Assembly: GCA_000310025.1 (NCBI GenBank)
Contig: FN649737.1
Span: 3,806,808 to 3,825,902 of the forward strand
Direction of reading: 5' to 3'
Length of the DNA stretch: 19,095 nucleotides
From: Ectocarpus siliculosus
Lineage: Eukaryota > Sar > Phaeophyceae > Ectocarpales > Ectocarpaceae
Shown: positions 10,271 to 18,773 of the stretch, piece by piece
Layout: each line of letters starts with the position of its first letter
Numbering within the stretch: the stretch's first letter is position 1
Notes under the pieces: generated by a model
What the model saw: only the letters and a program-made list of their open reading frames with translations
Database searches by the model: none
Told to the model about the DNA's origin: nothing
Translations under genes and position numbers: made by a program

Positions 10271-12003
10271 CAGCACGGGACGCGCCAATAGTGGAAGCAC
10301 TCGTCCGTTGCTGTTGGCGAGTGGAAGTTAACCGATCTCAACGCAACGAAACACGAAGTCATACATGTATCAGCACGGGATGCGCCAATGAGTGGAAGCA
10401 CCCGCGCTGTTGGCGAGTAGAGTTAACCGAATTCAACGCAGCGGTAGAAAAATACCACAAATCATGCATCAGTACGGGACGCGCCAATGAGTGGAAGCAC
10501 CCGTGCTGCATATGTGATGTCAGCCTCAGCACGGGACGCGCCAATGAGTGGAAGCACTCGTGCGGTTGGTGAGTAGAGTTAACCGATCTCAAAAAGAAAG
10601 AACAAAACGCCGTACATGTATCAGCACGGGACGCGCCAATGAGTGGAAGCACCCGCGCTGTTGGCGAGTAGAGTTAACCGAATTCAACGCAGCGGTAGAA
10701 AAATACCACAAATCATGCATCAGTACGGGACGCGCCAATGAGTGGAAGCACCCGTGCTGCATATGTGATGTCAGCCTCAGCACGGGACGCGCCAATGAGT
10801 GGAAGCACTCGTGCTGTTGGCGAGTAGAGTTAACCGATCTCAAAAAGAAAGAACAAAACGCCGTACATGTATCAGCACGGGACGCGCCAATGAGTGGAAG
10901 CACCCGCGCTGTTGGCGAGTAGAGTTAACCGAATTCAACGCAGCGGTAGGAAATACCACAAATCATGCATCAGTACGGGACGCGCCAATGAGTGGAAGCA
11001 CCCGTGCTGCATATGTGTTGTCAGCCTCAGCACGGGACGCGCCAACGAGTGGAAGCACTCGTGCTGTTGGCGAGTAGAGTTAACCGATCTCAAAAAGAAA
11101 GAACAAAACGCCGTACATGTATCAGCACGGGACGCACCAATGAGTGGAAGCACCCGCGCTGTTGGCGAGTAGAGTTAACCGAATTCAACGCAGCGGTAGG
11201 AAATACCACAAATCATGCATCAGTACGGGACGCGCCAATGAGTGGAAGCACCCGTGCTGTATATGTGTTGTCAGCCTCAGCACGGGACGCGCCAACGAGT
11301 GGAAGCACTCGTGCTGTTGGCGAGTAGAGTTAACCGATCTCAAAAAGAAAGAACAAAACGCCGTACACGTATTAGCACGGGACGCGCCAATGAGTGGACG
11401 CACCCGTGCTGTTGGCGAGTAGAGTTAACCGAATTCAACGCATCGAAAACGAAGTCGTACACGTATCAGTACGGGACGCGCCAATGAGTGGAAGCACCCG
11501 TGCTGCATATGTGTTGTCAGTTTCAGCAAGGGACGCGCCAATGAGTGCTGTTGGCGAGTAGAGTTAACCGATCTCAAAAAGAAAGAACAAAAACGCCGTA
11601 CACGTATCAGTACGGGACGCGCCAATGAGTGGGCGCACCCGTGCTGTTGGGCGAGTAGAATTAACCGATCTCCACGCATCGAAAACGAAGTCATACACGT
11701 ATCAGTACGGGACGCGCCAATGAGTGGAAGCACCCGTGCTCATATGTGTTGTCAGTTTCAGCAAGGGACGCGCCAATGAGTGGAAGCACCCGCGCTGCGT
11801 ACAAGTATCATCAGTGCGGGTCGCGCCAATGAGTGGAAGCACCCGTGCTGCATATGTGTTGTCAGTTTCAGCGAGGGACGCGCCAATGAGTGGAAGCACC
11901 CGCGCTGTTGGCAAGTGGAGTTCACCGTATCCAACGCATCGAAAAAAAAAAAAAAAACACGTATCAGCACGGGACGCGCCAATGAGTGGAAGCACCCGTG
12001 CCG
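10271..12003 (+). repeat. Hairpin-core minisatellite with ~251-bp higher-order unit
   Basis: Twenty-two copies of a 39-bp core begin near 10271, 10371, 10470, 10527, 10622, 10721, 10778, 10873, 10971, 11028, 11123, 11221, 11278, 11373, 11467, 11524, 11608, 11703, 11759, 11812, 11869 and 11965. The core has a 9-bp inverted repeat (CAGCACGGG ... CCCGTGCTG) around a conserved 21-nt loop starting ACGCGCCAATGAGTGG. Between cores, three spacer types alternate: one with GTTAACCGATCTC and AAAGAAAGAACAAAACGCC, one with GTTAACCGAATTCAACGC and ATACCACAAATCATGC, and a short CATATGTGTTGTCAG type. Three cores plus three spacers make a higher-order unit of 250-251 bp, seen four times from 10371 to 11373, then decaying. 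Frames on both strands (WKHP..., CFHSLARPV...) are repeat-encoded and not listed as genes. Confidence 0.93.
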
Positions 12004-12239
12004 ATGGCGAACCGGGGTTCACCGAATCCAAGAAAATATATATATAAAAAAAAAAAAAAAGAGAAACCATCGCTAGTGTTCCAAAGAGAGAAATATTCGG
12101 GATTGGTCGACGTCCGGTGACCGTAGCGTCAGCAGCAATAATCACTCCATTCAATCCACAGGCGTCGAGAATGAACTAACGCGAGCTCGCGATATAACAA
12201 CGCGTCGTTCTGGGCCCGACGAAAACCCACGTCAGATAG
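12004..12239. other. Spacer with A/T tracts between array and gag
   Basis: A TATATATA run followed by an A-run (about 12037-12060) and a 12-bp palindrome CGCGAGCTCGCG at 12180-12191. No gene seen. Confidence 0.5.
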
Positions 12240-13336
12240 TTTCGCCCGAAGATAGGATTTGTAGACCATTCTAACTGCAGATCCAGGCGCGCGATCGACT
12301 ACGCCCACGATGAAGAGGAAAAGAAGTGTTCCCGCAACGCCGCCCTGACGCTCGCCCGCCGCCTGCCGCCGGTCCGCTGCTTATACGACTCCAACCGCGA
12401 CCAGATGCCGACACGGGCCTCCACGCGGAGCGGCAGGGCAGCGGCTGGGCAAGCAGGGCGAGGTCGGGCGGCGACACCTTCGACACCACGCACGAGAGGT
12501 CTACCGCGCGATCGGTGGCGAGCTCGACGGCTCGCCCCTCGACGCGCAGCGGATCACGTACTCCCGCGAGGCGTCGAGCGGTATCCTCCTCGCGAGCGCC
12601 AGGGACAGGCACCCGCGGCGACCCCCCCGCTGATGAGACTGAGCTCGCTTCTCTCCGCGGGCTGGTGGACGGCCTGAGGGAGGAGCTGCAGCGGAAGCGC
12701 GATGAGGCTGCCGGTGATCGCCAGCAGCTTCAAGCAACGATCGACGACCTGATCGCCACCCAAGCAGCAGGACCTGGCCTTCCGGGGGGGGGTGCAACTT
12801 GTGGGCACAACCGCCCCACCATCGGCCTCTCGGGCCCCCGCTACACCCAGCGCCGAGGCGGCTAAGGCTACGGCAAAGGATAGAGCGCGGATGTGGGGGG
12901 ACCTCCGCCGGGTAAAAGCGTGGCTCATCCTGGGGCGGCCCCCGGCAGTTTCAAAACTGTCGCAGATGGAGTGGCAATCCTTGCTTCGCAAAGGCGTCCT
13001 GGTGACAGAGAAAGTGGCGGCATCGCTCGACACGCTCGTGGTTACTGCTTCGCCTTCAACTCGTCGTCCGGTTGCCATGATCGTAACTGCCCACACATCC
13101 ACGCCCAGAACCCTTCCCACGCTAGGCGCGGAGCGTCTCGAAACTCCGGCAACCGGCGCGCGCGGCGTTGGCCACGGCAACGGGGGAGGGCGCGGAGGAG
13201 AGGCGCGCGCCGCTGGCGAGGGCGGCGCGAGACCCAAGGCCGCTGGCTTCTTCACCCACGGGAAAGACAAATAGGGGTGCGGGCTCTCCCGCGTAGCGGG
13301 GGGGCCTACCTCGGATGGCAGCGCACCTGCGGCTAA
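12240..13336 (+). pseudogene. gag-like protein with coiled coil and CCCH zinc finger, frameshifted
   Basis: Protein-like sequence moves between two frames. Frame 3 from about 12240 to 12400 gives DYAHDEEEKKCSRNAALTLA; frame 2 to about 12785 gives an Arg/Ser/Pro-rich stretch and a coiled coil (ETELASLRGLVDGLREELQ and onwards, about 45 residues). After a G9 run at 12784-12792, frame 3 gives WGDLRRVKAWLILGRPP and WQSLLRKGVLVTEK. From about 13030, frame 2 gives a CCCH finger, CFAFNSSSGCHDRNCPHIH (C-x8-C-x4-C-x3-H), with a very basic Arg-rich tail. Order coiled coil, conserved helices, CCCH finger, basic tail fits the nucleic-acid-binding gag of DIRS-order elements (inference). In a live element it would package the RNA. 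Here no single frame spans it. No in-frame ATG is seen before the first segment, so the N-terminus is uncertain. Confidence 0.62.
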
Positions 13337-13367
13337 ATCGAACGGCAGCACGCCGGTCTACACGAGG

Positions 13368-14524
13368 TTGGCTCCAGGGCTATCAGCAGGTTCAGGACCT
13401 GGGACAGGCAGGACGGGACTTTGTTACCGACGTCTTGGCATGCAGCTCGTCGAGCACTCAGTTGCGTCTTCGTCTAGAAGGACTTACACGTCAGGCTTCA
13501 ACTCTTGGTGCACGTTTCGCAGGCTGACGGAGAAGCCCAAGTTCCTAGGGCAACGTGCCGGGGACCTTCATGTGTGGGAGTTGATAGACTTCGTAGCCTG
13601 GTGTTTCGAGTCTGAGGGTAATCTAGGCGAGTACAATATCCGGAAAACTCACGGCTGTACAACATTTTCATAGGCTGGAAGCTTCTGTCGAGCTAGACTT
13701 GTCGTCTCCGATGTTGAAATGTGCGCTAAGGGGGATTGCGAGGAACCACGTGGCTGTGGGGACGGTACGCCGTGTGCGCCTGCCTGTGTCTTGGCGTATG
13801 CTGCTGGACGGGGAAAGCGCAAGCCAGAACTGGGGGGAAGGGGGCAGAGTGATGTGGCTGTGTCTGTGCTTGTCCTATCTCTTTATCACACGGTCTGATG
13901 AGGTGTTCGCGAATGATGCGGGCAGGGTGCATGAGGCACACTGTCTTACGAGGGCGGACGTAGCATTGTTTGCTGGCGAGACGCAATTAGTCTTTAGTCA
14001 CTATCGTAGAGCAGACCGTGTCGAAATGAGGTTTAGAGGGCACAAGGCCGATCAAGAGCAGAAAGGAAACATACGGGTTCGTACGCGAGACGAAGTCACC
14101 GGACCGCAGTCAGGTGTGAGAGCACGCGGTGGCGCGGTGGCTCTTGTGGTGGAGCTGTTATCGTGTCATGCGACGTTCCCTGACTCCGCACCGTTGGCTT
14201 CGTACCGTAGTGGAAGAGCAGTGAGAGTAGTGAGGTATACTGCTGCCCTCCGTGCACTCAGAGAAGTGGTAGCGAGGTCGGGGCGTAACCCCCAGGAGTA
14301 CGCGTTGCACTCGTTGCGAATTGGAGGCGCGACGGCTCTTGCATCGGGCGGAGACATCCGCAGAACGAGTGATTCAGAGAGAAGGGAAGTGGAGGTCGGA
14401 TGCATACAAGCCGTACGCGCGAAACAATGTAGAGGATTCGCGGCGAGTGTCACGGAAACTTACAGACGGCAGTAGGATCGTATCGAGACAGCCGGGGGAG
14501 GGGACCGTCTGGGGGAACGGATAG
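13368..14524 (+). pseudogene. Tyrosine recombinase (DIRS/Crypton-type YR), two frameshifts
   Basis: This is the integrase that would insert the circular DNA copy by a covalent 3'-phosphotyrosine mechanism. Frame 3 is open from 13275; the first ATG is at 13440 (MQLVEHSVASSSRRTYTSGF), giving the core-binding domain start. At the A4 run 13644-13647 the frame moves by one to KLTAVQHFHRLEASVELDLS, then ISRNHVA-like ARNHVAVGTVRRVRLPVSW. The catalytic domain shows the first Arg in LSYLFITRSDEVF, the Lys-containing FRGHKADQEQKG, and the box ALHSLRIGGATALASGG (HxxR). Near 14355-14365 a second shift moves to frame 2, which holds ERVIQREGKWRSDAYKPYAR, with the probable nucleophile Tyr in PYAR. All catalytic residues are present in the DNA but lie in different frames, so this copy should be inactive unless frameshifting occurs. 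It ends 42 bp before B1. Confidence 0.85.
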
Positions 14525-14565
14525 TTGACTTATTCGGTAGTCGTCCAGAAACTGACCTCGATGTG

Positions 14566-14803
14566 GGTGTTGTAGAATGGTGTGTACCATTTGAGGACTT
14601 GGTCAGTTTTGGGACTCCTGCGTTTGCAGTCGTAGTCCCCCGGCTAGTATTTGTGGGGAGAGAGATGGATTTGTAAGAGTTGACGCCGGCCTTTGCAGCT
14701 AACGCGGCCGGAGAGACGATGAGCGTTTCGTGCGTCTCTCTCCCCAACACGTAGCCTAGAAACCGAAGAAATAATGAAGCAATTCGAAAGAAAACAAAAT
14801 AAA
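14566..14803 (+). repeat. Split direct repeat B1 (internal)
   Basis: 238 bp, identical by eye to 15135-15372 (offset 569). It ends exactly where A2 begins. It contains an inverted repeat GAGAGACG (14711-14718) and CGTCTCTC (14733-14740). A minus-strand frame crossing it recurs in B2 because of the repeat and is not a gene. Confidence 0.95.
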
Positions 14804-15066
14804 AGGAAGGTTTGTTCGTCGAAGCAGATAGAATAAACTGGTGTTTATTTTGTAACAGTCGAATTAGAATTTGGCTTCATTTTCTACCGGAAACCCAGGG
14901 TCACGGTGTTTGGAATTATTAGTCTATAGTTGGGGGTGTCATTCCGTGATCGAGTCCACGCAGGGGCTGTAGCAAAGTCGGGTAACGTGTGACAGCTACA
15001 GAGCGCGTGAAGCAACGGAAGGACAGCAGCAGCCGCCTAACGCAGTAGCGGCGGCAGTTTAGAAAA
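14804..15066 (+). repeat. Split direct repeat A2 (internal)
   Basis: 263 bp, identical by eye to A1 at 8850-9112, directly following B1. Confidence 0.95.
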
Positions 15067-15134
15067 TCCCGCCCTCCCATCCCTTTTCTTTCGAAGGTGG
15101 GGGCATAAGTTCGGGAATATTCGGTATCTAGTCA
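15067..15134. other. Unique spacer between A2 and B2
   Basis: 68 bp starting TCCCGCCCTCCC; no copy found next to A1 or B1. Confidence 0.8.
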
Positions 15135-15372
15135 GGTGTTGTAGAATGGTGTGTACCATTTGAGGACTTGGTCAGTTTTGGGACTCCTGCGTTTGCAGTC
15201 GTAGTCCCCCGGCTAGTATTTGTGGGGAGAGAGATGGATTTGTAAGAGTTGACGCCGGCCTTTGCAGCTAACGCGGCCGGAGAGACGATGAGCGTTTCGT
15301 GCGTCTCTCTCCCCAACACGTAGCCTAGAAACCGAAGAAATAATGAAGCAATTCGAAAGAAAACAAAATAAA
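15135..15372 (+). repeat. Split direct repeat B2 (right end)
   Basis: 238 bp, identical by eye to B1. Homology stops at AAATAAA before CGGGATAAAG, which marks the right end of the element. Confidence 0.95.
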
Positions 15373-16045
15373 CGGGATAAAGACTCGTAAAGAAGAGAAA
15401 GCCCAGATGGAGAGGCGGCTTTGAACCTGCACCCAGGACTGGAACTGCTATCCACATCATTTTTCAATCAGCAGGCTTCTTCTCTCGTTCTGTTGGTCGA
15501 CTGGGTTCGATCTTCACCCCCCCAAAGAGAATCCGCCTGACAAATCTGGTTCACTACAAGATAGGCTGAACATTTTTCCAGCCGGAATGTTGTCGATACT
15601 GGATCTTGATAGTTGTGGGGTTAAGAATCCGGCTCTACAAGGAACAGCCAATAAGCGAGCTTCCTTGTAAGGTGAGATTTTCTCTCTCGCTTCCGTTTCT
15701 GGGTAGTAGGTGGAAAGTCCTGGGGTCGTGTGTACTTAGAGGGAAGAGAGTGCTGCACTCTTCTTGCAATAAAAATCGAAGGCGAAGTGCCGCATGATGA
15801 GGGGTGAGTAGGGGGGCTCAGGGAGAGGACCCCTTCCGTATGACGGGTTGGAGCAAACGGCACAAGCGCTGCGAGCGCTGATTAAAAGTTAAGACAACAA
15901 TAAAAGAAAATGTACACTCTATAAGAGCTTGGGAAACATCCACATCGTCACTGGCAGTTGCATCAGCCAGTTGTCAACTGGTCCTGCTGCCTGTTTTAGC
16001 TAATGTTTATGTTTATTTCCATCTTTCACCTCATCACCTCCTGAT
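15373..16045. other. No gene recognised
   Basis: AT-richer sequence between the two mobile elements. Short frames only; nothing with family features. Confidence 0.5.
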
Positions 16046-16315
16046 TGTTCGTGTGTATGCCTCTGTGGGAAGGATCTGAGGACGGTTCTGTGTTTCGTAG
16101 ATGAAGGAAACTACTGTGGTACCTGTTGTGGTAGACTTGGATGAGTCTGCGGTGCCCCCCATGCTGCGTCAGCCTGTGTGGGGCACTCTCTTTCTTCTCT
16201 GTCTGTCGTGCGTATGCCCTGCGGATCTAAAACAAGCCATCAACGAGACTTTCTAGTCACTGGACACAAATACGGGCATACCCGGCAAACACTCCGGCTC
16301 TAGGAGTGATCAACA
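16046..16315 (+). repeat. Direct repeat / possible 5' LTR
   Basis: Begins TGTTCGTGTGTATGCC and ends GTGATCAACA. Differs from the right copy by about a dozen substitutions and a few short indels. Confidence 0.85.
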
Positions 16316-16374
16316 CTCTAGAGTTTCTTTCTCCATCGTCCTTGCAAGGAAATGAAAGAGCCCGTGTCAGCAAC

Positions 16375-16521
16375 ATGTCGAGAGGAGTCTCGCAGCAGGA
16401 GCTCGCCGCTAAACTCGGAGATGTTAAGCGGGCGTTGACAGAACGCTTTGAGGAGAAGAAGACCAGGGCCGAGGCGAGGATGGAGCAGCCACTCGGTAGC
16501 CTCGAGGGACTTTTGCTCTAG
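16375..16521 (+). CDS. Short coiled-coil-like hypothetical frame
   Basis: 48 codons from the ATG at 16375, starting 60 bp after the possible 5' LTR. The product (MSRGVSQQELAAKLGDVKRA, then LTERFEEKKTRAEARMEQ) is charged and heptad-like, so probably helical. It could be the remaining start of a gag frame in a degraded element. I do not recognise a family, and it may be chance. Confidence 0.25.
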   Translation: MSRGVSQQELAAKLGDVKRALTERFEEKKTRAEARMEQPLGSLEGLLL

Positions 16522-16699
16522 CAGCCCACGCGAGAGGGAGGAGGAGGAGGGTCACACGGCGCCGTGGTGGACGGGGGTGCCGTGGGGCGTGCGGTTGGAA
16601 TCCGGGAGGGAACCGGGAGGGGTTTTGCCGCAGGGAACCTACCCAAGACTGTGGGCGCCAGCGCTCGGGACAGCGGCGGCGTCAGCGGTGGAGTAGCGG

Positions 16700-16850
16700 G
16701 CGGCACAACACGAGCCTGTTGATCGCGGAAAAAGTACTCGATCCGGGAGATCTGGAGTATTGCATTCATGGCGATTCTGGTGAATGTCGACTTGCCGCAG
16801 AGGAGCATAACCGCGCGATACTTCTTTGCTTTTGAAAGAGGGCTAACAAC
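16700..16850 (-). pseudogene. P-loop-like protein fragment, decayed
   Basis: On the minus strand, a frame reads PLSKAKKYRAVMLLCGKSTF, then TRIAMNAILQISRIEYFFRD, before falling into Pro/Thr/Ala low complexity. A hydrophobic strand followed by GKSTF and a helix is the layout of a nucleotide-binding P-loop, but the loop is too short: the Gly/Ala expected five residues before GK is missing, as if a few residues were lost. It recalls the P-loop of the Clp1/Grc3 polynucleotide kinase group, but that is a guess. No upstream start or downstream domain is seen. Confidence 0.25.
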
Positions 16851-16924
16851 AGCGCGGCCTTAAGGCGTCATTTCTGGCTGATTCGTGGGTGATTTCTTGA
16901 GTAATTTTGCTTGTGACGAATGAT

Positions 16925-17072
16925 ACCGAAAGTGTCTGAAGGGGATTCGCAGTTCAGGCGTTTCTATTTCTGATTTGGTGTTCGTAGAGCGTCTGCAGTT
17001 TCGCTTACGATGATACAGCCAATGATGTTGTCGAAAGGGGATTCGCGGTTCGGGCGTTTCCATTCTTGATTG
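16925..17072. repeat. Imperfect ~40-bp direct repeat pair
   Basis: GGGGATTCGCAGTTCAGGCG near 16940 recurs as GGGGATTCGCGGTTCGGGCG near 17038, each followed by TTTC and TTGAT-like sequence, about 98 bp apart. Confidence 0.65.
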
Positions 17073-17208
17073 TGAATGTTCTGTTGAGCAACAACTGTAG
17101 TTTTCCGAGCGTTTATGGCGGTCTTATTCTCGGAGGATAAGCTACATGAGCGTGAGGCCTTGTAACGTATAGGGAACCCACCATACCCAGTCCCAACACT
17201 CCACGCTC

Positions 17209-17831
17209 CCAGATGTAGGGGGGGCGACGTGAGTTCTGAAAATTGTGCTTTCCAGGTGTAGGGGAAGGTAATGACACTGACATGCACCCCAGTCGAAGGG
17301 TGGGTAGCGCAAATATCTCACAGGTGTTCTCTCCAGAAAAAAGGGGGGAGGGCATCCGTATACGCCTTCCAGATGTAGGGGAGGGACGAACAGCAGTGGT
17401 TACACAACAGCGCGCCTCCAGACGTAGGGGGGGCAGCGCCAGCCGACGCACCCCAGATGTGGGGGGCAATAGTTCCTTGCCAGTGCACCTCCATATGTAG
17501 AGAGGGCCGCACGGGTCAACGCTCTCCAGATGTAGGGGAGGGCAGCAGTTCTTCACCAGCGCGCCCCCAGATGTAGGGGGGGTGGCGCGGGTCGACGCTC
17601 TCCAGATGTAGGGGAGGGCAACTTTTCCTCATCAGCGCGCCCCCAGATGTAGTGGGGGCTACGCGGGTCCACGCTCTCCAGATGAAGGGGAGGGCAGCAT
17701 TTCTTCACCTCCGCGCCTCCAGATGAAGGGGAGGCAGGGCAGGGCTTTTTGGTTGGGCGGTTCTCCAGATGAAGGGGGGAGCTGCACAGTCATCACAGAT
17801 CTCCGCCAACGCTTCCAGATGTAGGGGGGGT
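17209..17831 (+). repeat. CCAGATGTAGGGG minisatellite, ~16 cores
   Basis: Cores of the type CCAGATGTAGGGGAGGG begin near 17209, 17252, 17369, 17418, 17453, 17491, 17526, 17567, 17602, 17643, 17678, 17719, 17764 and 17815, with two more diverged ones near 17287 and 17331. Spacing is mostly 35-48 bp, often alternating 41 and 35 (spacers with CAGCAGTTCTTCACC or GGCGCGGGTCGACGCTC). In the right third the core changes to CCAGATGAAGGGG. Minus-strand frames with PPYIW, PPTSG and PLHLE repeats come from the array and are not genes. Confidence 0.92.
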
Positions 17832-18502
17832 AGCGTGGGCATTTGTCTTTCTTTGTAGTCGGCGCGCTTACCAGGGTGGCGAGCAGCAGCAGGGGTCTTT
17901 GCTGGTGGGTGGGAGGAGCCGGAGTCTGCTTGGCAATGGAGAGAAGACCCCCTCTGAGACCGACAATCCGGTTGGTACCTGTAAGCAGAGAATTCTGGTA
18001 GGAATTTGAGTTTTTTGTGTGTAGTCGCAAAATATGGGAGGTGGTGATAACCCGATGTTAGTGAACGTGCATGTCTCTGACGACCTCCAACAGTCGCTAC
18101 CGTGTATGGGTCGTATCAACGTTTATCCTTGTTATTTGAATTGTTGGCCAGATTTCACGGGAGAGCACAGCTGTGTTTCAGCTAACGTTGGTAAATTTTT
18201 GTTTGTTTTTCCATGAAAATGTTGAGATGATCATCCGAACCATCGATGTAGTTTGGTCCGCTTGGTATGTCGCCATGTAGAGTAATTGGAGTAGTTAAAA
18301 TGCCAACGTAGCGCTGTATTTGGCCTTTGTTTGTAGGGAATCGGAGTAGTTGAGATGACAACGATGATGTTTTATTTTGGTAGTCGTGGAATCATTGCGA
18401 GGGTTTTTGGCTCGGAGGCCGCGTTTCCCTTGCAACGCCTTTTTTTTCCTGTTTGATTTTTCGGTACGTTGGTTAAATACTATCGTAAGGAACCAGGGAG
18501 GG
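17832..18502. other. No gene recognised
   Basis: Includes a 60-codon plus-strand frame at 18034-18216 of unknown meaning and an imperfect 56-bp tandem duplication starting at 18277 and 18333 (GTAG, then GGAGTAGTT, AATG/GATGACAACG). Confidence 0.4.
18484..18502 (+). other. Possible polypurine tract before the right repeat
   Basis: AAGGAACCAGGGAGG directly precedes TGTTCG of the right repeat. This is the position where a plus-strand primer lies in LTR elements. Confidence 0.35.
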
Positions 18503-18773
18503 TGTTCGTGTGTATGCATTTGTAGGAAAGATCTGAGGACGGTTCTGTGTTCCGTAGATGAAGGAAACTACTGTGGTACCTGTTGTGGTAGACTTGGATG
18601 AGTCTGCGGTGCCCCCATGCTGCGTCAGCCTGTGTGGGGCACTCTCTTTCTTCTCTGTCTGTCGTGCGTTTGTCCTGCGGACATAATACAAGCCATCAAC
18701 GAGACTTTCTAGTCACTGGACATAAATACGGGCATACCCGGCAAACACTCCGTCCGACTCTAGGGTGATAACA
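18503..18773 (+). repeat. Direct repeat / possible 3' LTR
   Basis: Begins TGTTCGTGTGTATGCA and ends GTGATAACA; copy of 16046-16315. Confidence 0.85.

Larger units (their letters stand above)
8850..15372 (+). mobile_element. Split-direct-repeat tyrosine-recombinase retroelement (PAT/Ngaro-like), non-autonomous
   Basis: The ends are defined by two repeat pairs arranged A1 (8850-9112), body, B1 (14566-14803), A2 (14804-15066), 68-bp spacer, B2 (15135-15372). B1 and A2 touch exactly. Joining the outer ends (B2 to A1) would reproduce the internal B1-A2 junction, as expected for integration of a circular DNA by a tyrosine recombinase. No target-site duplication is seen at the outer ends, also as expected. 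The body carries, on the plus strand, a hairpin repeat array, a gag-like frame with coiled coil and CCCH zinc finger, and a tyrosine recombinase. No reverse transcriptase or RNase H is visible on either strand, and gag and recombinase are only about 100 bp apart. Both reading frames carry frameshifts, yet both repeat pairs look identical, so the copy probably moved recently using proteins supplied by an intact relative. The DIRS-order assignment rests on repeat layout plus the recombinase family. Confidence 0.82.
16046..18773 (+). mobile_element. Candidate small LTR-type, non-autonomous element
   Basis: Two direct repeats of about 270 bp (16046-16315, 18503-18773), similar at roughly 95 percent by eye, both start TGTT and end AACA, the usual inverted terminal dinucleotides of LTRs. 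The sequence just before the right copy, AGGAACCAGGGAGG, looks like a polypurine tract. The 2.2-kb interior has no gag-pol. No primer-binding site starting TGG follows the left repeat, and the 5 bp outside the two ends do not match, so two independent insertions of a short dispersed repeat remain possible. Confidence 0.42.

Noticed and set aside
10271-12003. CRISPR array
   Set aside because: Cores are regular, but the spacers repeat too, in three fixed types within a 251-bp unit, and the context is a eukaryotic retroelement.
10359-12154. Many overlapping frames on both strands of the array
   Set aside because: All are periodic translations of the same tandem unit, with no independent coding signal.
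12554-13351. Minus-strand 265-codon frame opposite gag
   Set aside because: It is an antisense shadow of GC-rich gag sequence; the plus strand carries the coiled coil and the zinc finger.
8850-15372. Crypton-type DNA transposon
   Set aside because: The recombinase alone would allow it, but Cryptons do not carry split direct repeats or a CCCH gag, so a YR retroelement derivative fits better.
14460-15467. Near-identical minus-strand frames of about 96 and 110 codons
   Set aside because: They are translations of B1 and B2; the identity reflects the repeat, not gene duplication.
17113-18030. Minus-strand Pro/Trp/Leu-rich repeat proteins
   Set aside because: These are frames through the CCAGATGTAGGGG minisatellite, which happens to lack stops.
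18034-18216. 60-codon plus-strand frame
   Set aside because: No recognisable motif, no neighbours that support it, and the length is within chance expectation.
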